The translations under genes were made by a program, and so were the position numbers. The notes below the pieces were generated by a model. That model saw only the letters and a program-made list of their open reading frames with translations, made no database searches and was not told the DNA's origin. A DNA stretch of 64,000 bases from Lysinibacillus sphaericus OT4b.31. Lineage in GTDB: Bacteria > Bacillota > Bacilli > Bacillales_A > Planococcaceae. The stretch lies in NCBI RefSeq assembly GCF_000392615.1, contig NZ_KB933398.1:3333705-3397704 (forward strand), read 5' to 3'. How positions within the stretch are numbered: position 1 is the stretch's first letter; the number at the start of each line of letters is the position of its first letter. Shown in pieces: positions 35,413 through 43,858 of the stretch.

Positions 35413-37005
35413 TCATTGAAAACCTTTTATACAAAATTCAATTTCACTTACGTCGCTTTTTTCTAATTCACTACCATACTTTGATAATGTGTTCCTAATT
35501 GAAACAATTTGGTTCTTAGTTGGCAAATCAAAAGTACGATTAAAATTTACTATCCAATTAATAAAATTGGTTTTCCCTAATCTTGAGATTTCACTTTCTT
35601 CCTCATTCACATAAAACTCTATAATATAGATTATTGCATCCCATTTCGAAAGTGAACTTAGCAAAAGAGCAATATTATATTTTGTATGTTTGTAATTCGT
35701 CTCGGTATACAAACTATATAATTGTTCCTTGATATCCTTATAATAAACTGTCGATAATGACCTTCTTGCAACTTTAGATATTCCTTCATCTTTATGATCA
35801 AGCAATCCAACAAATTCTGCCTTATGATTTTCTCCATCTAATAATGATATTGCACGGATAGCAGCCTTAACTATTGAAACATTACTATCATCTAAGTATG
35901 GAATTATTAACTCTACATGATTTTTCTTACCTACTTCTCCTAATCCTAATAAAGCCCCCCGAACCAATTGATAAGACTTTAACATTCGTATGTAATAAGA
36001 GGCGAAGTCGGATTTATTTTGTTTACTTAATAGGAATCTTGCTATTGACCTAATCGTACCACTCTTATCTAATAGTGCATTTTCTAGTTCTTTGATGCTC
36101 TCATCTGGAAAGAAAGAGAAATATTTCTCTAATACTTTTGCCCGTATCATTGGAAATTTGTCCTTCTTTAAAGTTGGGTAATATAACTTAAATTCATCAA
36201 CACTAATATCACTTATTAATTCATTAAACAGCAAGAGACGTGGATGAGGTTCTTTTTCTAGTTTTAGATATTTTAAAAGTAGTTCTTTATTATACATTTT
36301 TGAAGATATAATGACTCGATAACAGAAATATCTTATCTTACCAAAATTAGATTTAGTACCTTTATCTAAAAAGGGAAATGACTCCTTTTGAGATAAAATA
36401 TGAACCACCTGTTCAAAAATTTTTCTGTTATCATTTCTATTTGTATTCTTTAACTTAAATACTAATGGAAGGTTATTTACAATATTATTTACATATGAGT
36501 GTTTTAAACGACGCTCAACATATTTTTTAGCCGTATCCCTTACCTCTGTAACCCAATCGTTACATCTTATAAGCAAATAGGACAATTCTTTACCTGAATC
36601 ATGCTGATCTAATAAATGAAGTGCTTTTTCTCTAAAGTATCCGCTTGGATGAAAGCTACATAAACCTAGAATCATTAATCTCACTTCTTCAGTCATATCG
36701 GTTGTTAATAAATTCTCTGGAGATTCAGTTTTCCAATCATATGACCAATCCAATGAAGACCGCTCTCTAAACAAATTATCAAGCTTTGATAATTCAAGAA
36801 TGTTTAATGATTGAACATAGTCATGAAGAACTTTTGCTGTTCTAACTTTCAATTCATTAGAACTGGTTAATAATAACTCAAAAATTGCAGGTATTCGTGA
36901 TACTTCATATTTGCCAGTAACCTGTAACATTTCTTCTATATAATCTTTTGAATAGCTGTCAGCAGGATAATATGCTTGTTTCCTTTTAAAAAATCCCCAA
37001 TTCAA
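35413..37005 (-). CDS. HEAT/armadillo-type repeat protein
   Basis: This 530-residue soluble protein is built largely of helical pairs of the HEAT/PBS-lyase type. Examples are NELKVRTAKVLHDY, KALHLLDQHD, WVTEVRDTAKKYVERRL, MIRAKVLEKYFS, SGTIRSIARFLLSK, YLDDSNVSIVKAAIRAISLLDG and LDHKDEGISKVARRSLS. Such proteins act as scaffolds for protein-protein contacts; no catalytic motif is seen. It starts at a TTG after GGAGGAAAAACTGAG. Nothing in the surroundings indicates its partner. Confidence 0.75.
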   Translation of the reverse strand: MNWGFFKRKQAYYPADSYSKDYIEEMLQVTGKYEVSRIPAIFELLLTSSNELKVRTAKVLHDYVQSLNILELSKLDNLFRERSSLDWSYDWKTESPENLLTTDMTEEVRLMILGLCSFHPSGYFREKALHLLDQHDSGKELSYLLIRCNDWVTEVRDTAKKYVERRLKHSYVNNIVNNLPLVFKLKNTNRNDNRKIFEQVVHILSQKESFPFLDKGTKSNFGKIRYFCYRVIISSKMYNKELLLKYLKLEKEPHPRLLLFNELISDISVDEFKLYYPTLKKDKFPMIRAKVLEKYFSFFPDESIKELENALLDKSGTIRSIARFLLSKQNKSDFASYYIRMLKSYQLVRGALLGLGEVGKKNHVELIIPYLDDSNVSIVKAAIRAISLLDGENHKAEFVGLLDHKDEGISKVARRSLSTVYYKDIKEQLYSLYTETNYKHTKYNIALLLSSLSKWDAIIYIIEFYVNEEESEISRLGKTNFINWIVNFNRTFDLPTKNQIVSIRNTLSKYGSELEKSDVSEIEFCIKGFQ

Positions 37006-37472
37006 CTCAGTTTTTCCTCCTTTCTATGCCAAATAGACTTCTTTTAATATACTGCCCATTAATTTAAGTGTAAACCTATACAATCTCTTCACTCAGAACA
37101 ATTTTCTTTAAACGCCTTGTTCAACAATATGGTCCGTTTGTTGAATAAATTAATTCACATTAATAAATGCATTTATTATTTTTCAAACGACTAATCAAAC
37201 TTTAATACAAATAATCAAACTTTCATCGTGAAACTGCCCTTTCTAGGAACACTATTTAAATGATTAAAAAAGAATTGATTGATTAATAAAAATTAATGAA
37301 ATATGGGTTGCCTTGAAGCTGCTCGGCTAATTGTATGCAAATAGTTACACTTAACCTTTTTGCGGCTTAGTTCAATAACAGTCACGAAACGATTTAGTAA
37401 TACCTTTTTTGTGTAGAAAATGTGTAGAAACTTTTCTTTTTCTATCCTTTTCTAACGTATTCTCAAAAAAAG
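37006..37472. other. Intergenic DNA between the HEAT gene and the tRNA-Arg terminator
   Basis: No ORF with a ribosome site is seen. Short direct repeats (GTGTAGAAA twice at about 37412-37432) are present but unexplained. Confidence 0.35.
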
Positions 37473-37522
37473 GAAAAGCGCCTCAAACCCTTGATGTTAA
37501 AGGATTTAAAGCGCTTTTCAGT
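37473..37522 (-). terminator. Terminator of the tRNA-Arg gene
   Basis: The arms GAAAAGCGC / GCGCTTTTC with inner CAAACCCTT / AAAGGATTT form a long hairpin. It lies 33 bp beyond the tRNA 3' end and belongs to the AACCCTT-type hairpin family. Confidence 0.7.
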
Positions 37523-37593
37523 TGGTTCAATCTTATTCTATCTGAACCTTGATACGTCCCAGGAGGGATTCGAACCCCCGACCGACGGCTTAG

Positions 37594-38230
37594 CTTACCA
37601 CTATAGTTTTCACTACCTGCATCTGCAGTTTGCTGGTCTGGACTATAACTTCACCATTTCAGGTGCGACACGTTTAGTCTCTACGGAACCTCACGATAAT
37701 CACTAGCGTATTTAATATGAGCTAGTTGATTATTCTTTGGTATCTCTACCCTCAAGTTTAATGATTTATTATGCAATTTCTTCGGGTTAAAATAATAGCA
37801 TTCATCCGTATTTGGACAATAAACACAATATACGTCTATTTCATCCTTATTTACATCAGTTGAAACAATACCTTTTGTATTTGAATAAACTGAACGGAAT
37901 CTAATTTCTAGAATTTCTTTAGAACTTACTTCCCTATATTTAACCTGCACTCTTTTAAAAACGCCATTCTTATAAATAACTAAATCAAAAGGTGCATGTT
38001 CAGTATGAGGTAGTAAAATCATATAACCCTTTGTATATAAATCGACTTGAGCCTTCAAGACTCCTAAATCTCCCTCAGTTTTCGTGTGATGATCCATAAG
38101 ATATTCACTACTTTCGGAAAATCGTAAGTTTCCTCGGTATTACCATCAGCATTATCTGTTAAGGCTTCACCGATATGGTGTCGTCCACTTTATAGGTTCT
38201 CTTTCCCTATAAAGGCTCCTATTATACTTA
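37594..38230 (-). ncRNA. Group I self-splicing intron in tRNA-Arg
   Basis: This 637-nt insertion has the group I hallmarks. The 5' exon ends in U and the intron ends in G. A P1-like pairing of exon GGCCUU with GGAGCC inside the intron places a U-G wobble at the splice site. P2 is a perfect 9-bp hairpin (38188-38214). P3 pairs CGACAC (38178-38183) with GTGTCG (37666-37671). P7 pairs GACTA (37675-37679) with TAGTC (37641-37645), inside an AAGTTATAGTCC S-like element. P8 is CACC/GGTG (37652-37665). The strand order P7-P3-P8-P7 is diagnostic. An ORF is inserted on the 5' side of P7, in the P6 position. Confidence 0.92.
37681..38097 (-). CDS. PD-(D/E)XK homing endonuclease encoded in the group I intron
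   Basis: This 138-residue protein fits the small PD-(D/E)XK family that includes I-Ssp6803I of the Synechocystis tRNA-fMet intron. Visible features are E8 in the first helix (TKTEGDLGVLKAQVDLYTKGY), P36-F-D38 (core Asp), then R-V-Q51-V-K53 (the QxK form of the motif), and ISTDVNKDEIDVYCVYCP-like strands with EIDVYCVY typical of the family. It should cut intronless tRNA-Arg genes and promote intron homing. The TAG stop lies one base before P7 of the ribozyme, so coding and ribozyme sequences abut. All motif residues look intact. Confidence 0.85.
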   Translation of the reverse strand: MDHHTKTEGDLGVLKAQVDLYTKGYMILLPHTEHAPFDLVIYKNGVFKRVQVKYREVSSKEILEIRFRSVYSNTKGIVSTDVNKDEIDVYCVYCPNTDECYYFNPKKLHNKSLNLRVEIPKNNQLAHIKYASDYREVP

Positions 38231-38303
38231 AAGGCCGTTGCTCTATCCTGCTGAGCTACTGAGACATGGTTGTTTTCCGATAGAAAGAATCTATTTGAAA
38301 GAC

Positions 38304-38339
38304 AATATTTATTATATGTGCTTTTTAACATAATGTCAA
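38304..38339 (-). promoter_or_regulatory. Consensus promoter of tRNA-Arg
   Basis: On the minus strand TTGACA (38339-38334) and TATAAT (38316-38311) are separated by exactly 17 bp. Both hexamers are perfect sigma-A matches, and the predicted start is about 40 bp before the tRNA. Confidence 0.88.
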
Positions 38340-38502
38340 CATGAATTTTACTTTGAAGGGAAGGATTACCTCGCTACTACTCTACATCTATTCATTATAT
38401 GATTTCCTATCTCATATTATTCCATCTGCAAATAGTCATTTCCCGATAAAACAACTATTTTTTTGCTAAAATAACTAACAGCAAAAAATTGGAGGAATAA
38501 CA

Positions 38503-39240
38503 ATGCAGTTGTCGTTATTACTGGCGGTGCGCAGGGGATCGCTAGAAGCATAGCGCTTGCCTATGCAAAAGGTGGAGCGAGCGTTGTTGTGGCTGATATT
38601 AACTATGAGACTAGCCATCAATTCGAAAAAGAGTCACATACGCTTGGCTATCCTGCTTTATTTGTGCAAACGGATATTACGAAAGAACATAACATCGTTG
38701 CTTTGATGCAGAAAACGGTGGATCGTTTTGGGACCATTCATATCTTCATTAAGAATGCAGCCAATTTTCAACATGTCTCTCCTTATGATGTAACGATGGA
38801 GGCATGGAATGAGGTGATTCAAACGAATTTAACGAGTGTCTTTTTCTGATCGAGAGAGGCCGCAAAAATTATGCGTTCCAATGAACAAGGCGGTTCTATT
38901 GTGTCTATCGCCTCTACACGTGCTAACATGTCTGAACCTCACACGGAGGCCTATGCAGCAACAAAAGGTGGAATTGTGGCTTTAACACATGCCATGGCAC
39001 GTTCATTTGGACCAGATCACATTACAGTCAATTGTATATCACCTGGTTGGACCTGAAACAAGCGATTATGCAAAACTGCGTGCGATTAATCATGAACAGC
39101 ATCTAACAGGTCATGTTGGTACACCTGAGGATATCGCTCTACCTTGTCTTTATTTGACGAACCCAACAAATCGTTTTGTAACAGGTACTAACCTTACCGC
39201 CGATGGTGGCATGATAAAGAAAATGATCTATGAAGAATGA
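38503..39240 (+). pseudogene. Short-chain dehydrogenase/reductase pseudogene
   Basis: The frame shows an SDR protein: VVITGGAQGIARSIA (cofactor motif), VVADINYE, FIKNAANF (NAG-like), [12 protein letters not shown] (catalytic Ser region), YAATKGGI (Tyr-Lys pair) and SPGW, ending ADGGM. Three lesions kill it. The ATG at 38503 (after GGAGG) is out of frame with the body. A TGA at 38847 interrupts the coding frame after SVFF. A frame change near 39050 follows SPGW. The rest is surprisingly well preserved, so inactivation seems recent. Confidence 0.88.
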
Positions 39241-39343
39241 CCAAAAATGCTCCTTTGATGGTTAAAGAATCGTTCCTTTCACACTTGGACGTATCACCGA
39301 GTATTCTACAGTAGAACGAAGAATTTAAAGGAGTGAATAAACT

Positions 39344-40006
39344 GTGTTCCCATACTCAAACGGATATTTTGTAAATCCTTTACAGGCTGCCTATACATCT
39401 CCAACAACGCAATATACAGCACCGATACGATACTTTTTAAATCAGCACAATGACTACCGTCGTTGCATCAGTACAGCCGAATCCGATTTTATGGCAATGA
39501 ACCGACTGCTGTGGATGGAACATGTCAATTGGACGAGAATGACCATTATCAGCATTGTCTTTGGCTTGCCTGATTTACCCTTCGTGCAAGAACGACTCTT
39601 ACGGAATGCGACTGACTTAGGAAATTGCCTCCGTCCGTTTTATGGCGACCAAATTGCAGATCGTTATGCTGCACTTATTAAAGAGCACCTTGTCCTTGCG
39701 GCACAGCTAGTAACTGCAGCGGTGAAAGGTGATACAGCAACGGCAGAAGTGAAAGAAAAAGAATGGTATCGTAATGCAGATGACATCGCTTCATTTTTAA
39801 GTCACATCAATCCGTACTTGAGTAAGGAAGATGTACAAAAAATGTTTTATACCCATTTAGCTTTAACGAAAAATGAAGCCGTTTCAATGATTCAGAAAAA
39901 CTATCAAGCAGATGTACAAATTTTTGATGAGATAGAGGCTCAAGCACTCGCCATGTCAGATATGATTGCCAAAGCAATTGTCATGCGATTTTGTTATCGC
40001 TTTTAA
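39344..40006 (+). CDS. Hypothetical helical protein of Bacillales, 220 residues
   Basis: GTG start after AAAGGAGTGAATAAACT. The product is mostly helical, with MEHVNWTRMTIISIVFGLPDLPFVQERLLRNATDLGNCL and repeated His/Glu-containing helices (IKEHLVLAAQLV) that recall four-helix bundles. I believe similar proteins occur in other Bacillales, but no function is established to my knowledge. A convergent bidirectional terminator lies just beyond its end. Confidence 0.7.
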   Translation: MFPYSNGYFVNPLQAAYTSPTTQYTAPIRYFLNQHNDYRRCISTAESDFMAMNRLLWMEHVNWTRMTIISIVFGLPDLPFVQERLLRNATDLGNCLRPFYGDQIADRYAALIKEHLVLAAQLVTAAVKGDTATAEVKEKEWYRNADDIASFLSHINPYLSKEDVQKMFYTHLALTKNEAVSMIQKNYQADVQIFDEIEAQALAMSDMIAKAIVMRFCYRF

Positions 40007-40037
40007 TTTAATGGCATTTTGAATGTCAAAATAAAGA

Positions 40038-40088
40038 AAATACCAGGTTCATCGACAATGAGTAATTGTTCGTGACCTGGTATTTTTA
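40038..40088. terminator. Bidirectional terminator
   Basis: The arms AATACCAGGT / ACCTGGTATT lie between convergent genes, with A- and T-runs on the two sides. Confidence 0.8.
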
Positions 40089-40778
40089 CGTTTCCACTAT
40101 AGGTGGAAAAATGCGAGCTGTTCTACTTTTAGCATAATGGGCAATTGGTTGATTGTCTTGTTTGCTATTGTTTATAAAAGGCGCCATTGTATTCGTTTCA
40201 ATAAAAGCGTTAACTCGCTGTAAACGCCATGGCATATGACTAATATCGATGCGAATTAAATTCTTTTTCCCCCTCATCCATGAATGATAGCGCTCAACTA
40301 ACCACGTTTCAAATGCATGGCTTTTTATCTCTCCAGCAATGGGCTCGAATGTAACATGAAACGATTCGTTCACTTTCGAGTTTCGGTAGTGACTAAAAAA
40401 AGAAAATGCATTATCTATCCTGCTAAAAGTTATTTCTGCATGGCGATAAGGCAAAAAATGACCTATTGAAGAAATTTGAGCAATAAATGCACTACTTACA
40501 TCTGAGCTAAAGAAATAGATTCCTTTCCTCTCTCTATAAGTCACATACGTACGGACATTTATTTGTAGAAAGGAACTTATTCTAAGAAAAGGAGGCATAA
40601 ATCGTAATCTATTTCCTTTTACTTTAAAGAGTACGATGCCAAGCCATGCTGTATCATCATAGAGGTCAAGGTGCAATTCTTTTGGAATATGCTGCTGTAA
40701 TTCATGTGACTGTAACGGCCAATGCAGAAATACTACATCATGCCATTGTTGCGTTATTACCCATGGTTTCTTCGACAT
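40086..40778 (-). CDS. YqjF-family (DUF2071) protein
   Basis: This 230-residue soluble protein matches DUF2071/YqjF: VVFLHWPLQSHELQQHIPKELHLDLYDDTAWLGIV at the start, FLQINVRTYVTYRERKGIYFFSSDV in the middle, and the acetoacetate-decarboxylase-like fold suggested for the family. The function is not known. It is the last gene before the tiny ORF at 40848 on the same strand. Confidence 0.87.
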   Translation of the reverse strand: MSKKPWVITQQWHDVVFLHWPLQSHELQQHIPKELHLDLYDDTAWLGIVLFKVKGNRLRFMPPFLRISSFLQINVRTYVTYRERKGIYFFSSDVSSAFIAQISSIGHFLPYRHAEITFSRIDNAFSFFSHYRNSKVNESFHVTFEPIAGEIKSHAFETWLVERYHSWMRGKKNLIRIDISHMPWRLQRVNAFIETNTMAPFINNSKQDNQPIAHYAKSRTARIFPPIVET

Positions 40779-40847
40779 AATGCAACGCCTCCCTGTTGAA
40801 TCTAATTATTTCCAATAGGGGAGCCGTTCAAACTTACTACGATTTAA

Positions 40848-41006
40848 TTATTCCGTATCCACCTGCTCATTTTCCACATATCGGTAATATAAATTACGTA
40901 ATTCTGATTCTTTAAAAAGCCCTAAATGCATGCGCAATTGCGGATGTAATTTAATTCCTTTTGCTCGTAATTGCTGGACAAACCAACCTTTTGAATATTT
41001 ATGCAC
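40848..41006 (-). CDS. DUF2639-like small protein (YflJ type)
   Basis: A GTG start with GGAG nine bases upstream opens a 52-codon ORF whose product begins HKYSKGWFVQQLRAKGI and includes ESELRNLYYRYVE. This resembles the YflJ/DUF2639 tiny proteins of Bacillus. Function is unknown. Confidence 0.6.
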   Translation of the reverse strand: MHKYSKGWFVQQLRAKGIKLHPQLRMHLGLFKESELRNLYYRYVENEQVDTE

Positions 41007-41127
41007 CTTTTACAATCTCCTTTTCTCTTATTCATACATAGCGTATGCGCAGGAATGATGTGAGGTGACCTTCTTACGCCCCATGAACAAATAAAAAAAC
41101 GAAGGGAAGTCCCCTCGTTGTGAATGA

Positions 41128-42591
41128 TTATGTGCCGCAAAAAGTTTGATACGGACAGTCTGTTGGTTCTGGCAATGTCGTGTATTTCTCCTGCTTGGCA
41201 GAATCTACAAATGGATTTGCAAGAACCACAAGTAATCGTTCCATTACACTATAGTCATCATGTTCAACAGCCGCTTCTAATGCCTCTTCGACTCGATGGT
41301 TGCGAGGAATTACCGCAGGATTATTGTCTCGCATTAACTGTTGACAAGTCGCTTTAGATTCCTCTTGTCTGTCGAGCCTTGCCAACCACTTGTTGTACCA
41401 GTTTTCAAATTCTTTAATACCAAACAAGACCGTGTCCTCCATTTTATCCAGGGTTAATGCACGAAATGTATTGGTATAGTCTGCCCGATGCTGTTGCATT
41501 AATCCAAGGAGTCCTTCAATAAGAGATTCATCCTGTTCCTCTTCGTTAAACATCCCTAGTTTCGCGCGCATTCCTGATAACCAATTCGTATAGTACAGCT
41601 GCGGATATTGTTGAATCGCTTCCTGCGCTAGATTAACAGCTTCTTCTGGATCCTCATGGATTAGGGGTAGTAGCGTTTCAGCAAATCGAGTTAAATTCCA
41701 TCCGCCAATTTGTGGTTGATTACCGTATGCATATCGCCCTTGTCTATCAATAGAACTAAATACTGTTGCAGGGTCATAGGTATCCATGAAGGCGCATGGA
41801 CCATAATCAATTGTTTCGCCACTAATGGTCATATTGTCTGTGTTCATGACCCCATGAATAAAGCCAACCAATTGCCACTTCGCAATGAGTGAAGCCTGAC
41901 GCTTAATTACTTGCTGAAGCAGATATATATAGCGGTTTGGGACTCCGTTAAAATTGGGAAAATGACGCGCCAACGTAGTATCAGCTAAAATTCGCATCTC
42001 CTCTTCATTACCCCACTGTGCTACATATTGAAAGGTACCGACACGTAAATGACTGCTGGCAATACGTGTTAGAATGGCTCCAGGAAGTTCCTTTTCACGG
42101 ATTATTGATTCACCAGTAGTCACCACGGCCAAACTACGAGAAGTAGGAATACCAAGTGCATGCATGGCTTCGCTGATGATATATTCTCGCAGCATCGGTC
42201 CCAGTGCTGCTCGGCCATCGCCACCTCGAGAATAGGGTGTTCTACCTGAACCTTTAAGTCCGATATCGAACCGATCCCCGCTAGGTGTTATTTGTTCACC
42301 TAGTAAAAGTGCTCTACCATCCCCCAACATATTAAAATGTCCAAATTGATGCCCCGCGTAAGCCTGTGCAAGTGGCAATGCACCATCCGGAACCTCATTA
42401 CCAGCAAGCATCGCTATACCAGCTTCACTTTGCAACGAATCACTGTCCAACCCAAGGGCCTGTGCCACCGAATGATTAAGCACGACCAAATTCGGTGACT
42501 CCACAGGATTTAGACTGAGTGCAGTATAAAAAGTGTGCGGTAGACGAGCATAACTATTATCAAAATTCCAACCTATTTTGTTTTTTGTCAT
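41128..42591 (-). CDS. selO: Protein adenylyltransferase SelO (YdiU family)
   Basis: This 487-residue pseudokinase-fold enzyme transfers AMP to Ser/Thr/Tyr of target proteins. Recognisable segments are [16 protein letters not shown], the [24 protein letters not shown] block, the [42 protein letters not shown] core, the [25 protein letters not shown] catalytic and metal-binding loop, and a C-terminal [15 protein letters not shown]. The protein ends in CGT, so the C-terminal Cys region is conserved. AAGGAGATAAG precedes the ATG. It seems monocistronic. Confidence 0.96.
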   Translation of the reverse strand: MTKNKIGWNFDNSYARLPHTFYTALSLNPVESPNLVVLNHSVAQALGLDSDSLQSEAGIAMLAGNEVPDGALPLAQAYAGHQFGHFNMLGDGRALLLGEQITPSGDRFDIGLKGSGRTPYSRGGDGRAALGPMLREYIISEAMHALGIPTSRSLAVVTTGESIIREKELPGAILTRIASSHLRVGTFQYVAQWGNEEEMRILADTTLARHFPNFNGVPNRYIYLLQQVIKRQASLIAKWQLVGFIHGVMNTDNMTISGETIDYGPCAFMDTYDPATVFSSIDRQGRYAYGNQPQIGGWNLTRFAETLLPLIHEDPEEAVNLAQEAIQQYPQLYYTNWLSGMRAKLGMFNEEEQDESLIEGLLGLMQQHRADYTNTFRALTLDKMEDTVLFGIKEFENWYNKWLARLDRQEESKATCQQLMRDNNPAVIPRNHRVEEALEAAVEHDDYSVMERLLVVLANPFVDSAKQEKYTTLPEPTDCPYQTFCGT

Positions 42592-42683
42592 CTTATCTCC
42601 TTTAGTTCTTTTTCTTTTATTTTTCTACTTAAACATAAATCAATCCGTGGACATACTTTCCAAGAGTACAATCCTGCATAAAC

Positions 42684-42732
42684 ACAAAAACGCTTAACTT
42701 TCTATTAATTAGAATTTTAAGCGTTTTTATGT
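42684..42732 (-). terminator. Terminator AAAACGCTTA / TAAGCGTTTT
   Basis: This hairpin has T-runs on both sides and lies downstream of ysnB on the minus strand and upstream of selO. Confidence 0.75.
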
Positions 42733-42750
42733 TGTTCTAGTTCATGATTA

Positions 42751-43251
42751 TTACCGCACAAATTGATGTGAAGAAATACAATCGTTGTCATCTGTTAAAA
42801 AATTCACTTGGAAATACGCATCGCTAATTTCTACTATTGCAAAGCTTTTTTCCTTGCGACCACGTGGTTTTAATAAACTACCTGGATTAATAAACAGCAC
42901 ACCATCAATCATTTCAGCACCTAAAATATGAGAATGACCGAAACAGGTGATTTGCGCAGCGACTTCCTTTGCACGATAGGACAAAGACAAAATGGATGTT
43001 TTGACATTGAATAAATGACCATGTGTCACAAAAAATGCCACGTCGCCCACTTCAAATACCACTTCGTCTGGAAATGCTTTTTCTGCGTCACAATTACCTC
43101 GTACTTTTTTCATGCCTGTTAATGCGGTATGTGAAAAAGCAAGCTCACTATCCCCACAATGAATCACGGCATCCGCATTTGGATAAAAGCCACGAACTTT
43201 ATCAATAACAAGACTGTCGCCATGTGTATCGCTCATAACTAAAACTTGCAT
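42751..43251 (-). CDS. ysnB: YfcE/YsnB-family metallophosphoesterase
   Basis: This 166-residue protein has a calcineurin-like phosphoesterase fold: VLVMSDTHGDS (metal ligands), DAVIHCGDSE, VRGNCD, FVTHGH and CFGHSH with LFINPGS near the end. The fold hydrolyses phosphodiesters with two metal ions; the physiological substrate is uncertain. The ATG at 43251 was chosen because AGAGGTG precedes it and overlaps an earlier GTG. It follows rdgB by 12 bp, preserving the rph-ysnA-ysnB order of B. subtilis. Confidence 0.93.
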   Translation of the reverse strand: MQVLVMSDTHGDSLVIDKVRGFYPNADAVIHCGDSELAFSHTALTGMKKVRGNCDAEKAFPDEVVFEVGDVAFFVTHGHLFNVKTSILSLSYRAKEVAAQITCFGHSHILGAEMIDGVLFINPGSLLKPRGRKEKSFAIVEISDAYFQVNFLTDDNDCISSHQFVR

Positions 43252-43263
43252 GGATATCACCTC

Positions 43264-43857
43264 TTACTTTATAAGATTTGGCAATGTTTCCTTTAGCTTA
43301 CGAATTGCATTTCCACGATGTGAAATGGCACCCTTTTCTTCTGCTGTTAACTCAGCCATCATGCGCTTTAAGCTTGGTACGAAAAAGATTGGATCATAAC
43401 CGAAGCCATTTGTGCCACGTTTTTCGTGGGCAATCATACCTTCACATGTCCCAAATACGGTTGTCGTCTCAAAATTCGGACCTGCAATGGCGATGCAGCA
43501 GCAAAACCGTGCAGTTCGTTTTTCATCTGCAACACCCTGTAAATTCGCCAGTAACTTCACCATATTGGCCTCATCATCATGATCACCAGCGTAACGTGCT
43601 GAATAAACCCCTGGCTCACCATTTAAGGCATCTACTGCTAAGCCACTATCATCTGCAATGACAATTGTGCCTAGTGCTTTTGCCAGTGCCTCTGCCTTTA
43701 AGACTGCATTTTCTTCAAAGGTAGTGCCCGTCTCTTCTATTTCCATGTCTGGTGCAACATCAAACATCGTCACCACTTCATAACCAAGCGGCCCAAACAG
43801 TGCTTCAAAATCTTTGGCTTTTCCTTTATTTTTTGTCGCAATTACAACCTGTGTCAT
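43264..43857 (-). CDS. rdgB: XTP/dITP diphosphatase (RdgB/HAM1 family)
   Basis: This 197-residue enzyme removes non-canonical purine nucleotides (XTP, dITP) from the pool to prevent their incorporation. Motifs are IATKNKGKAKDFEALF (substrate loop), TFEENAVLKAEAL, VIADDSGLAVDALNGEPGVYSARYAG (catalytic Asp) and GFGYDPIFFVP with SHRGNA near the end. The start lies one base after the rph stop; GGAGGAGACTGC serves as ribosome site. It is probably co-transcribed with rph and ysnB. Confidence 0.96.
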   Translation of the reverse strand: MTQVVIATKNKGKAKDFEALFGPLGYEVVTMFDVAPDMEIEETGTTFEENAVLKAEALAKALGTIVIADDSGLAVDALNGEPGVYSARYAGDHDDEANMVKLLANLQGVADEKRTARFCCCIAIAGPNFETTTVFGTCEGMIAHEKRGTNGFGYDPIFFVPSLKRMMAELTAEEKGAISHRGNAIRKLKETLPNLIK

Positions 43858-43858
43858 C

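Larger units (their letters stand above)
37555..38265 (-). tRNA. tRNA-Arg (anticodon UCU), interrupted by a group I intron
   Basis: 5' exon: 38265-38231 (35 nt, GTCTCAG acceptor, D-arm, half of the anticodon arm). 3' exon: 37593-37555 (39 nt). Joined they give a 74-nt cloverleaf: acceptor GTCTCAG / CTGGGAC, D-stem GCTC / GAGC, anticodon stem ACGGC / GCCGT with loop CTTCTAA, T-arm GGGGG-TTCGAAT-CCCTC, discriminator G, no encoded CCA. Anticodon TCT reads AGA/AGG. The interruption is between positions 34 and 35 of the anticodon. A consensus promoter lies upstream and a terminator downstream, so the gene looks active if the intron splices. Confidence 0.93.

Noticed and set aside
37491-37706. 71-residue plus-strand ORF across the tRNA 3' half
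   Set aside because: It reads through the tRNA-Arg exon and the intron 3' core on the opposite strand; a chance frame.
38098-38230. Possibility that the split tRNA is two unrelated tRNA pseudogenes
   Set aside because: The halves complete each other without loss or overlap, and group I helices P3, P7 and P8 pair exactly across the ORF.
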